Source: Pontivivens ytuae
GTDB lineage: Bacteria; Pseudomonadota; Alphaproteobacteria; Rhodobacterales; Rhodobacteraceae
Length of the DNA stretch: 64,000 bases
NCBI RefSeq assembly: GCF_015679265.1
Contig: NZ_CP064942.1
Coordinates: 2,832,001 to 2,896,000, forward strand
Reading direction: 5' to 3'
Shown: positions 1 through 9,800 of the stretch, one piece after another
Position numbering within the stretch: the first letter of the stretch is position 1
Layout: the number at the start of each line of letters is the position of its first letter
Notes under the pieces: model-generated
Told to the model about the DNA's origin: nothing
The model's input: the letters and a program-made list of their open reading frames with translations, nothing else
Databases searched by the model: none
Made by a program: the position numbers and the translations under genes

Positions 1-2
1 CC

Positions 3-1865
3 CTTGCCTGGCTCTGGGTGCGCAAGACCCATCTGCGGCCGCGCCCGCGGGAGGTCGAGGAGGAGCCGGTGACTGCAGGCCGCGTCCGGCGCGAGCCCGG
101 TTTCGATGCTTCCGAGGTCGAGGAGCCGTCGGGCCGCGAGCGTCTGATGGCCCGGATCAATGCGGCCGTCGCCCGGCGTGAGGAGCCGGAAGTGGAGGAG
201 GTCGTGGAGCCTGCTCCCGCCCCCGCGGCGCCGGCCCGCGATGAGCCGGTCTTCCGCCCCGTCGTGCAGCACAAGGCGCCGAAGCCGCAGGTCAAGAGCC
301 GGGCCGCGCAGGCCGAGGAGCAGCCGCAGCTCGATTTCGACAGCGAGCGGCCGCGGGCCTATGACCGGCCCGCGCTATCGCTCTTGGAGAACCCGATCGG
401 GATCGTGCGGCAGAACCTCAGCGACGAGGCGCTGGAGCAGAATGCACGGATGCTGGAAAGCGTGCTCGACGATTACGGCATCCGGGGGGAAATCGTCTCC
501 GTCCGGCCCGGTCCGGTCGTCACGATGTACGAGCTGGAGCCGGCGCCGGGGCTGAAGGCGTCGCGCGTGATCGGGCTGGCGGACGACATCGCGCGGTCCA
601 TGTCGGCGCTCGCCGCCCGCGTCTCAACCGTGCCGGGGCGCTCGATCATCGGGATCGAACTGCCCAACGAGGTGCGGGAGAAGGTACTGCTGCGCGAGAT
701 CCTGTCGGCACCCTCCTATGGCGACAGCAAGCACAAGCTGCCGCTGGCGCTGGGCAAGGATATCGGCGGGGAGCCCGTGGTGGCGAACCTCGCGCGGATG
801 CCGCACCTGCTGATCGCGGGGACCACGGGCTCGGGTAAATCCGTGGCGATCAACACGATGATCCTCAGCCTGCTCTACCATCTGGGGCCGGAGGATTGCC
901 GTCTCATCATGATCGACCCGAAGATGCTGGAACTCAGCGTCTATGACGGGATCCCGCACCTCCTGTCCCCCGTCGTGACCGATCCGAAGAAGGCCGTGGT
1001 GGCGCTGAAATGGACGGTGGCGGAGATGGAGGAACGCTACCGCAAGATGTCGAAGATGGGCGTACGCAACATCGACGGCTACAACGCGCGGGTCGAGGCG
1101 GCGCTGGAGGCGGGCGAGGCGTTCACCCGCACCGTGCAGACCGGCTTTGACGACGAGACGGGGGAGCCGATCTTCGAGACCGAGGAGTTCGCGCCCGAAA
1201 AAATGCCCTTCATCGTCGTCATCGTCGACGAGATGGCCGATCTGATGATGGTCGCGGGCAAGGAGATCGAGGCCTGCATCCAGCGGCTCGCCCAGATGGC
1301 GCGAGCCTCGGGCATCCACCTCATCATGGCGACGCAGCGCCCCTCGGTCGACGTGATCACCGGGACGATCAAGGCGAACTTCCCCACGCGGATCTCGTTC
1401 CAGGTGACCTCGAAGATCGACAGCCGGACGATCCTGGGCGAGATGGGGGCCGAACAGCTTCTGGGCATGGGCGACATGCTCTACATGGCCGGGGGCGGAC
1501 GGATCACGCGCGTGCACGGGCCGTTCGTGTCGGACGAGGAAGTGGAGGACGTGGTCAACCATCTCAAGACGCTGGGCGCGCCCGAATACGTCTCGGGCGT
1601 GCAGGACGGCCCGGACGAGGAAGCGGAGAGCGATATCGACCTCGTGCTCGGCCTCGGCGGGAACACGGGCTCGGAAGATGCGCTCTACGATCAGGCGGTG
1701 GCGATCGTCGCGCGGGACCGCAAGTGCTCGACCTCCTATATCCAGCGCAAGCTCGCCATTGGCTACAACAAGGCCGCGCGCCTGGTGGAGCAGATGGAGG
1801 AGAACGGTGTCGTCACGCCCGCCAACAAGGTGGGCAAGCGGGAGATCCTGGTCCCCGAGGCCTGA
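3..1865 (+). CDS. ftsK: DNA translocase FtsK, C-terminal part (5' end outside window)
   Basis: FtsK is the septum-anchored ATPase that pumps chromosome DNA and helps resolve dimers at cell division. The reading frame is already open at the left edge, so the N-terminal membrane domain lies outside. The first ~110 visible residues are a charged, Pro/Glu-rich linker. The motor follows, with a Walker A motif GTTGSGKS (bases 819-842) and a Walker B strand ending in VDEMADL (near base 1230). The last ~60 residues (from about base 1675) form the winged-helix gamma domain that reads polar KOPS sites, recognisable by the STSYIQRKL and GYNKAARL stretches. The frame ends in a normal stop. Only the missing 5' end is uncertain. 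Confidence 0.95.
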   Translation, partial: LAWLWVRKTHLRPRPREVEEEPVTAGRVRREPGFDASEVEEPSGRERLMARINAAVARREEPEVEEVVEPAPAPAAPARDEPVFRPVVQHKAPKPQVKSRAAQAEEQPQLDFDSERPRAYDRPALSLLENPIGIVRQNLSDEALEQNARMLESVLDDYGIRGEIVSVRPGPVVTMYELEPAPGLKASRVIGLADDIARSMSALAARVSTVPGRSIIGIELPNEVREKVLLREILSAPSYGDSKHKLPLALGKDIGGEPVVANLARMPHLLIAGTTGSGKSVAINTMILSLLYHLGPEDCRLIMIDPKMLELSVYDGIPHLLSPVVTDPKKAVVALKWTVAEMEERYRKMSKMGVRNIDGYNARVEAALEAGEAFTRTVQTGFDDETGEPIFETEEFAPEKMPFIVVIVDEMADLMMVAGKEIEACIQRLAQMARASGIHLIMATQRPSVDVITGTIKANFPTRISFQVTSKIDSRTILGEMGAEQLLGMGDMLYMAGGGRITRVHGPFVSDEEVEDVVNHLKTLGAPEYVSGVQDGPDEEAESDIDLVLGLGGNTGSEDALYDQAVAIVARDRKCSTSYIQRKLAIGYNKAARLVEQMEENGVVTPANKVGKREILVPEA

Positions 1866-1940
1866 TGCCGGCTGCGCCGGGCGCCTCCGGCGAGGGCGTA
1901 TTGGGCGAGAGTGATGCGGGGCCGGGGCAAGGAAGAGCTC

Positions 1941-2330
1941 ATGTCGATCAAGGCTGTGGTGCCGCCGGATTTCGCGGCCGGGGCGAAGGCGCTGGGCGTC
2001 TCGCCCGGTGTCATGTCGGGCGGGCACCTGTTCCTGACCGGGGTGACGGGGAGCGGGCCGGACGGCGCGATGCCGGAGGATCCCGCGGCGCAGTTCCGGG
2101 CGGCGTTCGAGAAGATCGGGACAGTGTTGCGGAGTGCGGGGCTCGACTTCGACGCGGTCGTGGAGATGACGAGCTACCATGTCGGGCTGCGGGCGCATTT
2201 CGATGTCTTTGCCGCTGTCCGGCGGGACTATGTTGCGGAGCCCTTCCCGGCTTGGACGGCCGTGGAGGTCGCCGGGTTGCGCCGCGAGGGGGCCCTCGTG
2301 GAGATCCGGGTGATCGCGGCGGCGCCCTGA
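1941..2330 (+). CDS. RidA/YjgF-family protein
   Basis: This is a 129-residue protein of the RidA/YjgF/UK114 family. Members form small trimers, and the best known hydrolyse reactive enamine/imine intermediates made by PLP enzymes. The family shape is clear: an early GVMSGGHLFLTG strand, a central helix region around AQFRAAFEKIGTVLRSAG, and a C-terminal strand with PAWTAVEVAGL and the acidic VEIRVIA ending. The ATG at 1941 is preferred because an AAGGAAG ribosome site lies at 1929-1935; a longer frame from 1911 has no such site. It lies 75 bases after ftsK. The Arg/Glu pattern of true RidA deaminases is not fully certain, so it may belong to another Rid subgroup. Confidence 0.85.
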   Translation: MSIKAVVPPDFAAGAKALGVSPGVMSGGHLFLTGVTGSGPDGAMPEDPAAQFRAAFEKIGTVLRSAGLDFDAVVEMTSYHVGLRAHFDVFAAVRRDYVAEPFPAWTAVEVAGLRREGALVEIRVIAAAP

Positions 2331-2334
2331 GCAC

Positions 2335-2376
2335 GCCCTGCGGTTGAGGGGATTGCGGCGCGTCAAACCGCAGGGC
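2335..2376 (+). terminator. Long hairpin after the RidA-like gene
   Basis: An 11-bp perfect stem (GCCCTGCGGTT, 2335-2345, with AACCGCAGGGC, 2366-2376) closes a 20-base loop just after the RidA-like stop codon. It is followed by a pyrimidine-rich stretch, not a T run. It separates ftsK/ridA from the ynj operon and may end transcription or stabilise the upstream 3' end. Confidence 0.45.
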
Positions 2377-2463
2377 CTCTCCCTCCCTCACATTCGCGAC
2401 AGGGCGCTTGCCTTGGGAGGGGGTTGTGGGACAGATGAGGCCCACCCTGCCACGAGGCCCCGC

Positions 2464-3096
2464 ATGCTCGACGCCGCCGCGCGAAAACTGATCGATCCCG
2501 TCGTGAACCGCCTGGGTGCGGCACTGGCACGAACCGGGATCGGCGCGGATGCGGTGACGATGATCGGCCTGGGGCTGGGCTTGCTCGCCGCCGGGGTCAT
2601 CGCGCTGGGGGCGCCCGCCTGGGCGCTGGTGCCGCTTCTGCTCTCACGCCTCGCCGACGGCCTTGACGGAGCCGTGGCGCGCGCCACCAGCAAGACCGAT
2701 TTCGGCGGCTATCTCGACATCACCTGCGATTTCCTGTTCTACGGCGCGATCCCCATGGCCTTCGTCTGGCTCGATCCGGCGGCGAACGGAGCGGCAGGGG
2801 CGTTCCTGCTGACGAGCTTCTACTTCAACGGGGCCAGCTTCCTCGGCTACGCGATCCTGGCGGAGAAGGCCCGGATGGTGACCGAGGCGCGGGGGGTGAA
2901 GTCGCTCTATTTCACCGGGGGCCTGCTGGAGGGGACGGAGACGATCGTGTTCTTCGTCCTCCTGTGTCTCTTCCCCGGATGGTTCGCGCCGCTCGCCTGG
3001 ATCTTCGGCGTGCTGTGCTTCGTGACTGCGACCTCGCGCCTGCTGCTGGCCCGCCGGGTCTTCACCGCCTCATCCGACCTGCCGGAGACACTATGA
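2464..3096 (+). CDS. ynjF: CDP-alcohol phosphatidyltransferase family protein (YnjF-like)
   Basis: This is an inner-membrane enzyme of 210 residues in the CDP-alcohol phosphatidyltransferase family, which moves a phosphatidyl group from CDP-diacylglycerol to an alcohol. The signature DGLDGAVAR followed by GGYLDITCD (residues ~60-85) supplies the metal-binding aspartates. The spacing between the AR pair and the next glycine is seven residues, where the commonest form has eight. About five hydrophobic segments follow. The ATG at 2464 is used because the family N-terminus begins there. The last bases overlap the start of ynjB (ATGA), so the two are translationally coupled. In Escherichia coli a CDP-alcohol phosphatidyltransferase, ynjF, also shares an operon with ynjBCD. 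The alcohol substrate is unknown. Confidence 0.82.
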   Translation: MLDAAARKLIDPVVNRLGAALARTGIGADAVTMIGLGLGLLAAGVIALGAPAWALVPLLLSRLADGLDGAVARATSKTDFGGYLDITCDFLFYGAIPMAFVWLDPAANGAAGAFLLTSFYFNGASFLGYAILAEKARMVTEARGVKSLYFTGGLLEGTETIVFFVLLCLFPGWFAPLAWIFGVLCFVTATSRLLLARRVFTASSDLPETL

Positions 3097-4286
3097 AACG
3101 ACTTCTCGCCTTTGCCCTGTCCCTGCCGCTGGCCGCCGCGGCCCAGACCGATCCCGCCGATTGGGAGGCGGTGACGACGGCGGCGGAGGGCCAGACCGTC
3201 TACTGGCACGCCTGGGGCGGGTCGACGACCACCAACGCCTTCATCGAGTGGGTCGGCGAACGGGTGTGGGAGGAGTACGGCGTGACGCTCGAGCACGTCA
3301 AGATCGCCTCCACTGCCGATGCGGTCAGCCGCGTGCTGGCGGAGAAGACGGCGGGACGCGACGAAGGGGGTGCGGTCGATCTGATCTGGATCAACGGAGC
3401 GAACTTCGCGGCGATGAAGGACGCGGACCTCCTTTTCGGCCCCTTCGCGGAGCAGTTGCCGAACTGGCAGTACGTCGATGTCGAGGGCAAGTCGGTGCAG
3501 GAGGATTTCACCGTCCCGACCGAGGGGCTGGAGGCGCCTTGGGCCATGGCGCAGGTCGTCTTCATGCACGACACGGCCGATCTGGCCGAGCCGCTGGCGG
3601 ACATGGAGGCGCTGGCCGCATGGGCGGTAGAGAACCCGGGCCGCTTCACCTTCCCGCAGCCGCCGGATTTCCTGGGCTCGACCTTCCTCAAGCAGGCGCT
3701 TGTGGATCTGGCGGACGATCCCGCGCTCTATGCGCCGGTCGAGGGGGCGGATTACGAGGCGGTGACGGCACCGCTCTGGGCCTTCCTTGAGGAGCTGACG
3801 CCGAACCTGTGGCGGGAGGGCCGGGCCTATCCGCAGACCGGGCCGCGGCAGCTGCAGCTCATCGCGGATGACGAGATCGACCTCGCCATTTCGTTCTCGC
3901 CCGGTGAGGCGTCGACGGCGATCGCCAACTTCCAGCTCCCCGACACGGTGCGGACCTTCGTGCTGGAGGGCGGGACGATCGGCAATGCCAGCTTCGTGGC
4001 GATCCCCTACAACGCCAATGCGGCTGAGGGGGCGATGGTGGTCGCGAACTTCCTGATGTCGCCCGAGGCGCAGGCGCGCGGCCTCGATCCGCAGCATCTG
4101 GGCTACGGCACGGTGCTCGATATGGACGCGCTGAGCGCCGAGGACCGGGCGCTGTTCGACGCCATCGATCTGGGCATCGCGACCCTGACGCCGGCGGAGC
4201 TCGGCACAGCGCTGCCGGAGCCGCATCCGAGCTGGATGACCCGGATCGAGGCGGACTGGGTCGAGCGCTACGGCGTGGCCCAGTAA
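3093..4286 (+). CDS. ynjB: ABC transporter substrate-binding protein, YnjB-like
   Basis: This is a periplasmic binding protein of 397 residues. A short signal peptide (MKRLLAFALSLPLAAAAQ, cleavage after about residue 17) is followed by a WHAWGGSTTTNAFIEWV segment typical of the YnjB/thiamine-iron type of binding proteins. The ATG overlaps the ynjF stop by four bases, and the stop overlaps the ynjC start (TAATG). A longer frame from 2964 is an artefact of overlap with ynjF. Together with YnjC and YnjD it forms one importer. The ligand is not known even in E. coli; similarity to thiamine-type importers is only a hint. Confidence 0.83.
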   Translation: MKRLLAFALSLPLAAAAQTDPADWEAVTTAAEGQTVYWHAWGGSTTTNAFIEWVGERVWEEYGVTLEHVKIASTADAVSRVLAEKTAGRDEGGAVDLIWINGANFAAMKDADLLFGPFAEQLPNWQYVDVEGKSVQEDFTVPTEGLEAPWAMAQVVFMHDTADLAEPLADMEALAAWAVENPGRFTFPQPPDFLGSTFLKQALVDLADDPALYAPVEGADYEAVTAPLWAFLEELTPNLWREGRAYPQTGPRQLQLIADDEIDLAISFSPGEASTAIANFQLPDTVRTFVLEGGTIGNASFVAIPYNANAAEGAMVVANFLMSPEAQARGLDPQHLGYGTVLDMDALSAEDRALFDAIDLGIATLTPAELGTALPEPHPSWMTRIEADWVERYGVAQ

Positions 4287-5995
4287 TGGCGCGCCCGGCC
4301 CGCCGCAGCCGCCGCGGGCTCAAGTTCGTCCCCTCCCTGACGGTCCTCGTCATGCTCGGCCCTGTGGCGGCCGGGCTGGCGGGAACGCTCGCGCCCGCGC
4401 TCGGTTGGATGCCCGCGACGGGCGCTTTGGATCTGAGCGGGGCGCCCTTCGCCCAGCTCTTCGGCTGGGCGGGGTTCTGGGACGCGGTGCGGCTGAGCCT
4501 CGTCAGCGGGGTGGGGGCGACGGTGCTGTCGCTCGCTATCGTGGTGGCGATCTGCGCGGCATGGCAGGGGACGCGGACGTTCCGGGCGATCGAGCGGCTG
4601 CTCTCGCCGCTCCTGTCGGTGCCGCACGCGGCGGCGGCCTTCGGGCTGGCCTTCCTGCTCGCCCCTTCGGGCTGGATCGTGCGGGCGGTGACGCCGGAGC
4701 TCACGGGCTGGAGCCGGCCCCCGGACGTGCTGATCGTCCAGGATCCGTGGGGCCTCGCGCTGATGCTCGGGCTGGTGGTCAAGGAGGTTCCGTTCCTCAT
4801 GCTGATGACCATCGCAGCACTTGGGCAGGCGCAGACGGGGCGCAGTCTCCTAGTAGGTCGGGCGCTGGGCTACGGGCGGGAGAAGGCGTGGCTCGTCACC
4901 GTGTTCCCGCGGCTCTATGCGCAGATCCGGCTGCCGGTCTACGTGGTGCTCGCCTATTCGATGTCGGTGGTGGACGTGGCGCTGATCCTGGGACCGAACA
5001 CGCCGCCGACGCTCGCCGTGCAGGTGGTGCGGTGGATGGCGGATCCAGACCTTGCCATGCGGTTGCAGGCGGCCGCCGGGGCGATCGTGCAGTTGGGGCT
5101 CGTGCTCGGCGCGCTGGCGGCCTGGCGGGTCGGAGAGATCGCGGTGGGCCGCCTCGGCTGCCGCTGGGCGCAGGGGGGCGGGCGCGCGCGGAGCCTCTCG
5201 GCTATCCGGGGTCTCGCGGTGCTGCCGGGTGTGCTGGCGGCGGCGCTTCTGATCCTCGGCCTTGCCGGACTCGCGCTGTGGTCGATGGCGGGGCACTGGT
5301 CCTTCCCGCACGTGTTGCCCGATGGCCTGACCTGGCTGAGTTGGGAGCGGCACGGGCACGCGGTTCTTTCGGTGAGCGGGGAGACGGCCCTGATCGGTGC
5401 TGTCGCCGTGCTGATCGCGCTGGTCCTGACCATCGGATGCCTGGAGGCGGAGTATCGCTATGACCTCAGGATGGGCGCGGCGTCGATGTGGGTGCTCTAC
5501 CTGCCGCTGCTCGTGCCGCAGATCGCGTTCCTGCCTGGGCTGCAGGCGCTGATGCTGGCCGGCGGACTCGATGCCGGGCGGGGGGCGGTGATCGCGGCGC
5601 ATGTGGTCTTCGTGCTGCCTTACGTCTTCCTGTCGCTGGGTGATCCATTCCGGGCGTGGGACCGGCGGATGGGGACGATCGCGGCCGCGCTTGGCGCGCG
5701 GCCCGACCGGGTGCTCTGGCGCGTGCGGCTGCCGATGCTGCTCGCCCCGGTGCTGACGGCCGCGGCGGTGGGCTTTGCGGTGTCGGTGGGGCAGTACCTG
5801 CCGACGCTCCTGGTCGGCGGCGGCCGCGTGCCCACACTGACGACCGAGGCGGTGGCGCTGGCCTCGGGCGGCGACCGGCGGGCGATCGGGGTCTATGCGC
5901 TGGTCCAGACGGCGGCCGCATTGCTGCCTTTCGCGCTCGCGCTCGCCCTGCCGCGGCTGATCTGGGCCAACCGGCGAGGGCTCTCCCATGCGTGA
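4286..5995 (+). CDS. ynjC: ABC transporter permease, double-length, YnjC-like
   Basis: This is an inner-membrane permease of 569 residues made of two fused permease halves, as in thiamine- and iron-type importers. Each half carries several hydrophobic helices and a cytoplasmic EAA-like loop: first near residues 185-215 (RALGYGREKAW), then near residues 455-490 (AALGARPDRVLWRVRLP). These loops are where the ATPase docks. The start codon overlaps the ynjB stop, and the last eight bases overlap ynjD, so the operon is tightly coupled. Because both permease halves are in one chain, no partner permease is needed. The length matches the family. Confidence 0.85.
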   Translation: MARPARRSRRGLKFVPSLTVLVMLGPVAAGLAGTLAPALGWMPATGALDLSGAPFAQLFGWAGFWDAVRLSLVSGVGATVLSLAIVVAICAAWQGTRTFRAIERLLSPLLSVPHAAAAFGLAFLLAPSGWIVRAVTPELTGWSRPPDVLIVQDPWGLALMLGLVVKEVPFLMLMTIAALGQAQTGRSLLVGRALGYGREKAWLVTVFPRLYAQIRLPVYVVLAYSMSVVDVALILGPNTPPTLAVQVVRWMADPDLAMRLQAAAGAIVQLGLVLGALAAWRVGEIAVGRLGCRWAQGGGRARSLSAIRGLAVLPGVLAAALLILGLAGLALWSMAGHWSFPHVLPDGLTWLSWERHGHAVLSVSGETALIGAVAVLIALVLTIGCLEAEYRYDLRMGAASMWVLYLPLLVPQIAFLPGLQALMLAGGLDAGRGAVIAAHVVFVLPYVFLSLGDPFRAWDRRMGTIAAALGARPDRVLWRVRLPMLLAPVLTAAAVGFAVSVGQYLPTLLVGGGRVPTLTTEAVALASGGDRRAIGVYALVQTAAALLPFALALALPRLIWANRRGLSHA

Positions 5996-6611
5996 CGGGC
6001 TCAAACTAGACAAGCTGACGATCTGCAAGGGCGCGGATACGCTGGTGAGCGTGGACACCTGCGTCGCGCCGGGCGAAGTCGTCTCGATCATGGGGCCGTC
6101 GGGTGCGGGCAAGTCCACGCTGCTCGCCGCCATCATCGGCACGCTGGCCGAGGATTTCACGCTGCACGGGCGGGTGCTGCTGGGTGGGCGCGACGTGACG
6201 CGGGAGCCGCCGGAGGGGCGGCGCATCGGCATCCTCTTCCAGGACGACCTCCTGTTCCCGCATCTGAGCGTCGCGGCCAACCTCGCCTTCGGCCTGCGGC
6301 CCGGTGCAGACCGGAAACGGTTGGTAGAGGAAGCACTTGCCGAGGTGGGGCTGGAGGGCTTCGGCCCGCGTGATCCGGCGACGCTGTCGGGCGGGCAGAA
6401 GGCGCGGGTCGCACTGATGCGCATGCTGCTGTCCGAGCCCGAGGCGCTGCTGCTCGATGAGCCGTTCTCCCGCCTCGACGCCGACCGGCGGGCGCAGATG
6501 CGCACGCTGGTGTTCGGCCGGGCGCGCGAGCGGGGGCTGCCGGTCCTCCTTGTGACCCACGATGCCGAGGATGCACAGGCCGCGGGCGGCCGGATCATCC
6601 GCATCGGCTGA
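5988..6611 (+). CDS. ynjD: ABC transporter ATP-binding protein, YnjD-like
   Basis: This is a compact 207-residue ATPase that powers the YnjB/YnjC importer. Visible motifs in order are Walker A GPSGAGKST (residues ~35-43), a Q-loop LFQDDLLFPHL, signature LSGGQKAR, Walker B ALLLDEPFSRLD and the switch histidine in LLVTHD. It has no C-terminal regulatory extension, as usual for this group. The start lies inside the end of ynjC (eight-base overlap). It is the last gene of the operon; the short inverted repeat just after it lacks a T run, so the terminator was not found. Confidence 0.86.
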   Translation: MRDGLKLDKLTICKGADTLVSVDTCVAPGEVVSIMGPSGAGKSTLLAAIIGTLAEDFTLHGRVLLGGRDVTREPPEGRRIGILFQDDLLFPHLSVAANLAFGLRPGADRKRLVEEALAEVGLEGFGPRDPATLSGGQKARVALMRMLLSEPEALLLDEPFSRLDADRRAQMRTLVFGRARERGLPVLLVTHDAEDAQAAGGRIIRIG

Positions 6612-6896
6612 GCCAATCTCGACAAGTGTCGATAAAAAGCGGTCGGGCCGGGCTCGATTGCAGCAGAACTGTCGTCAAAAGCTGGGATAGAACAGGGCGC
6701 GCTACAACCGGAGCGGGAATCACGCCGTGCTTACTCGCCTTCATCTGACTGAGCCATCGCGCCGTCGCCGTGTGCCGCGCATCGACCGGCGACGTCAAGG
6801 CGAGGCGACGGTCGGCGCAACCGCCCCTCCGGTCCCCACCTGATACCCCCATTTCTTCACGCTTTACCCCCCTCACGCCATAGAAGGATGCCCCCC
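6612..6896. other. Intergenic region ahead of the giant nuclease gene
   Basis: These 285 bases hold no convincing gene. Near 6618-6631 there is a small inverted repeat (TCGAC, four-base loop, GTCGA) followed by A residues, too weak to call a terminator. The promoter of the downstream nuclease gene must lie here. The only clear signal is an AGAAGG ribosome site at 6882-6887. Confidence 0.5.
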
Positions 6897-9800
6897 ATGT
6901 CGCAGACGATCCTCGGAACCTCGGATGACGATACGCTGATCGGGACGGCCGCGGCCGAATTCCTCATCGGTCTCGATGGCAACGATCTCATCAGCGGTGG
7001 GCTCGGCCTCGACACGATGGACGGTGGCGCCGGCATCGACACGGTCGATTTCAGCTACACCGGTGCCGATATCCGCATCGATCTGTCGGCGAGCCAGGCG
7101 GTCTTCGTCAACGGTGCGGTCGAGGGCATCTTCAACTTCGAGAATGCCACCGGCGGGCGGGGCGATGACACCTTGGTTGGCGATCGTGGCGACAACATCC
7201 TGAACGGCGGGCGCGGTGACGATCTGCTGATCGGCGGCTTCGGCGTCGACACCTTCGATGGCGGCGGCGGCAACGACACCCTCTCCTTCGACTATGGTGG
7301 GATCGCCGTCGACGTGGATCTGAGCACCGGGCAGGCGGTCTTCGCCAACGGCGTGGTGGAGACCTTCACAAGCATCGAGAACGTGATCGGCAATGACCGC
7401 GCCAACGCGTTGACCGGCGACGCGGGCGCGAACGTCCTCGAAGGGCTGCAAGGCGACGACACGCTCGTCGGGAACGCCGGCGAGGACACGCTGCGCGGCG
7501 GCTCCGGCGACGATGTGCTGGAGGGCGGCGCCGATGACGACGTGCTGGCCGGCAGCAGCGGTGACGACACGCTTGAGGGCGGCGACGGCAGCGACCTCCT
7601 GTTCGGCGGCGACGGTGTGGACGTGGCGGTCTACGCGGGCAGCATCGAGGACTACCTGATCTCCGACCTCGACGACGCCCCCGTAGTCATTGTGGCTACG
7701 GGCGACGCGCCCGAAAGCGGGCGCGACGAGCTGCGCGACATTGAGGTCGTCCGGTTCGAGGAGGACGGCTTCACCCTCTTCCTCGACGGCCGCAACAACG
7801 CGCCAATAACCACGGAAGACGAGATCGCTGTCTTCGCCGGCCAGCCGCAGGCGATCGATTTTGCCGAGCTGCTCGCCAACGACCGGGACTTCGATGGAGA
7901 CCCCCTTACCATCACGTCCGTCACGCCGCGGTCAGAAAATGGTGCCATACTGACTTTGTTGGACGGCCAGATCATCTACGATGGCAGAAATGTAGACAAT
8001 GATCTTTCGATTGGTGAAAAAGCGTTCGATACTTTCTCTTACACCGTTGACGACGGCAATGGCGGAACCGCCCAAGGTGACGTCAATGTCACTATCACAC
8101 CCTTCCAGTTACCTGGAAGGATCGAAGTCGACGGATCCATTACTTTCGATGAAGAGAGCGAAGAATTTCGCGACAATCTACCGTTGCTGAGAGTTGTCGG
8201 CGATGGACCTACCGACGACGCGACTATATCGTTTTTCGGTGTAGATCTCGACCGTTTCATTGTGACCCCAGATCCCTCAGAGCCTGGCGGAGTTGCCATT
8301 AGGTGGGCTTTCCGTCCAGATTTCGAAACACCGCAGGATGTTGGTGGTGACAATATTTACGATATCACCGTCCAAATTGAAGACAGTTCGGGTGTCCGGA
8401 GGGTCCCTGTCCGCATCAACGTCGAGGATGTGGACGAGGGCTTCAATTTCAACACCCGGATCAATGAGATCCACTACGACAACGACGGCACGGATGTCGG
8501 CGAGTTCGTTGAGGTGCGCGTGGCGGAGACGGATGAGGGCGCGGAGAACCTGACCCTCTACTACTACAACGGCTCGAACGGCGAGGTTTATCTGACCACG
8601 GGCATCGGCCCGCGCGGTTCGAGCGACGACGAGTTCTCTTACAACTTCATCGAGCTGCCGACGAACGGCCTTCAGAACGGTTCCCCGGATGGGGTGGCGC
8701 TGGTAAACGATCGCGGCCAGGTGCTCGACTTCATCAGCTACGAGGGCAGCTTCGTTGCGGTCGATGGTCCGGCGGCGGGCCTGCGCAGCCTGGATATTGG
8801 CGTCAGCGAGGACGGCGATACGCCCGTCGGCGCGTCGCTGGCCCGCGCTGATGACGGGTCGTGGTTCGTGGACGACGTGGACAGCCGCGGTTTCGCCAAC
8901 GACCAGGAGGTGCCCACGGTCATGCCCCGGATCAATGAGGTGCACTACGACAACGCGGGCACCGATGCCGGCGAGTTCATCGAGATCCGGCTGGATCGCT
9001 TCGCGGTGGCCGAGGACATCACTGTCGAGCTCGTCAACGGCGCGAACGGCGAGGTCTATGACACCGTGACCGGGTTCGAGGCCGATATCGGGGTGCCGGG
9101 CAAGTTCATCCGCTTCGACGAGGACTTCCAGTACCTCGTCTTCGAGTTCGACACGAACGGCATCCAGAACGGCCCCGACGGCTTCATCCTCCGAGAGGAG
9201 GGTGAGGTGGTCGAATTCCTCAGCTACGAGGGCGAGATCACTGCGACCATTGATGGCGTGGAGTTGACGAGCACCGATATCGGCGTGGCCGAGGGCAGCT
9301 CGACGCCCGAGGGCTTCTCTCTTCAGCGAAGCGAGGACGGGTCGTGGAGCGAGGCGGCGCCCGAGACACGCGGTGCGGCGAACGAGACCATCACGTCATC
9401 CGCCAACGCCCGGATCAACGAGTTCCATTACGACAACGACGGCGGCGATGTCGGCGAGTTCATCGAGGTCCGCGTGGATGCGGGGGCCGATATCTCGGGT
9501 CTGCTGCTGGAGCTGATAAACGGCAATGGTGGCGGGGTCTACGACACGCTGGGCGAAGCGGACGTGACCGCGCGGGAGACCGATGGCACCTTCGATTACC
9601 TGGTGTTCGAGCTGCCGTCGAACGGCATCCAGAACGGCCCCGACGGCTTCGCACTGTCCGAAAATGGCGAACTCGTCGAGTTCGTTAGCTACGAGGGTGA
9701 GATTACTGCGACCGAAGGCGTCGCGGCGGGTCAGACCAGCACCGATGTGCGCGTCAGCGAAGGTAGCTCCACGCCCATCGGCTTCTCCATCCAGCGCAAT

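Noticed and set aside
624..2366. A 580-codon open frame opposite ftsK and the RidA-like gene
   Set aside because: It crosses two real genes on the other strand and shows only antisense-type Arg/His-rich composition.
6618..6631. Terminator after ynjD
   Set aside because: The stem has only five pairs and the following bases are A residues on the plus strand, not a T run.
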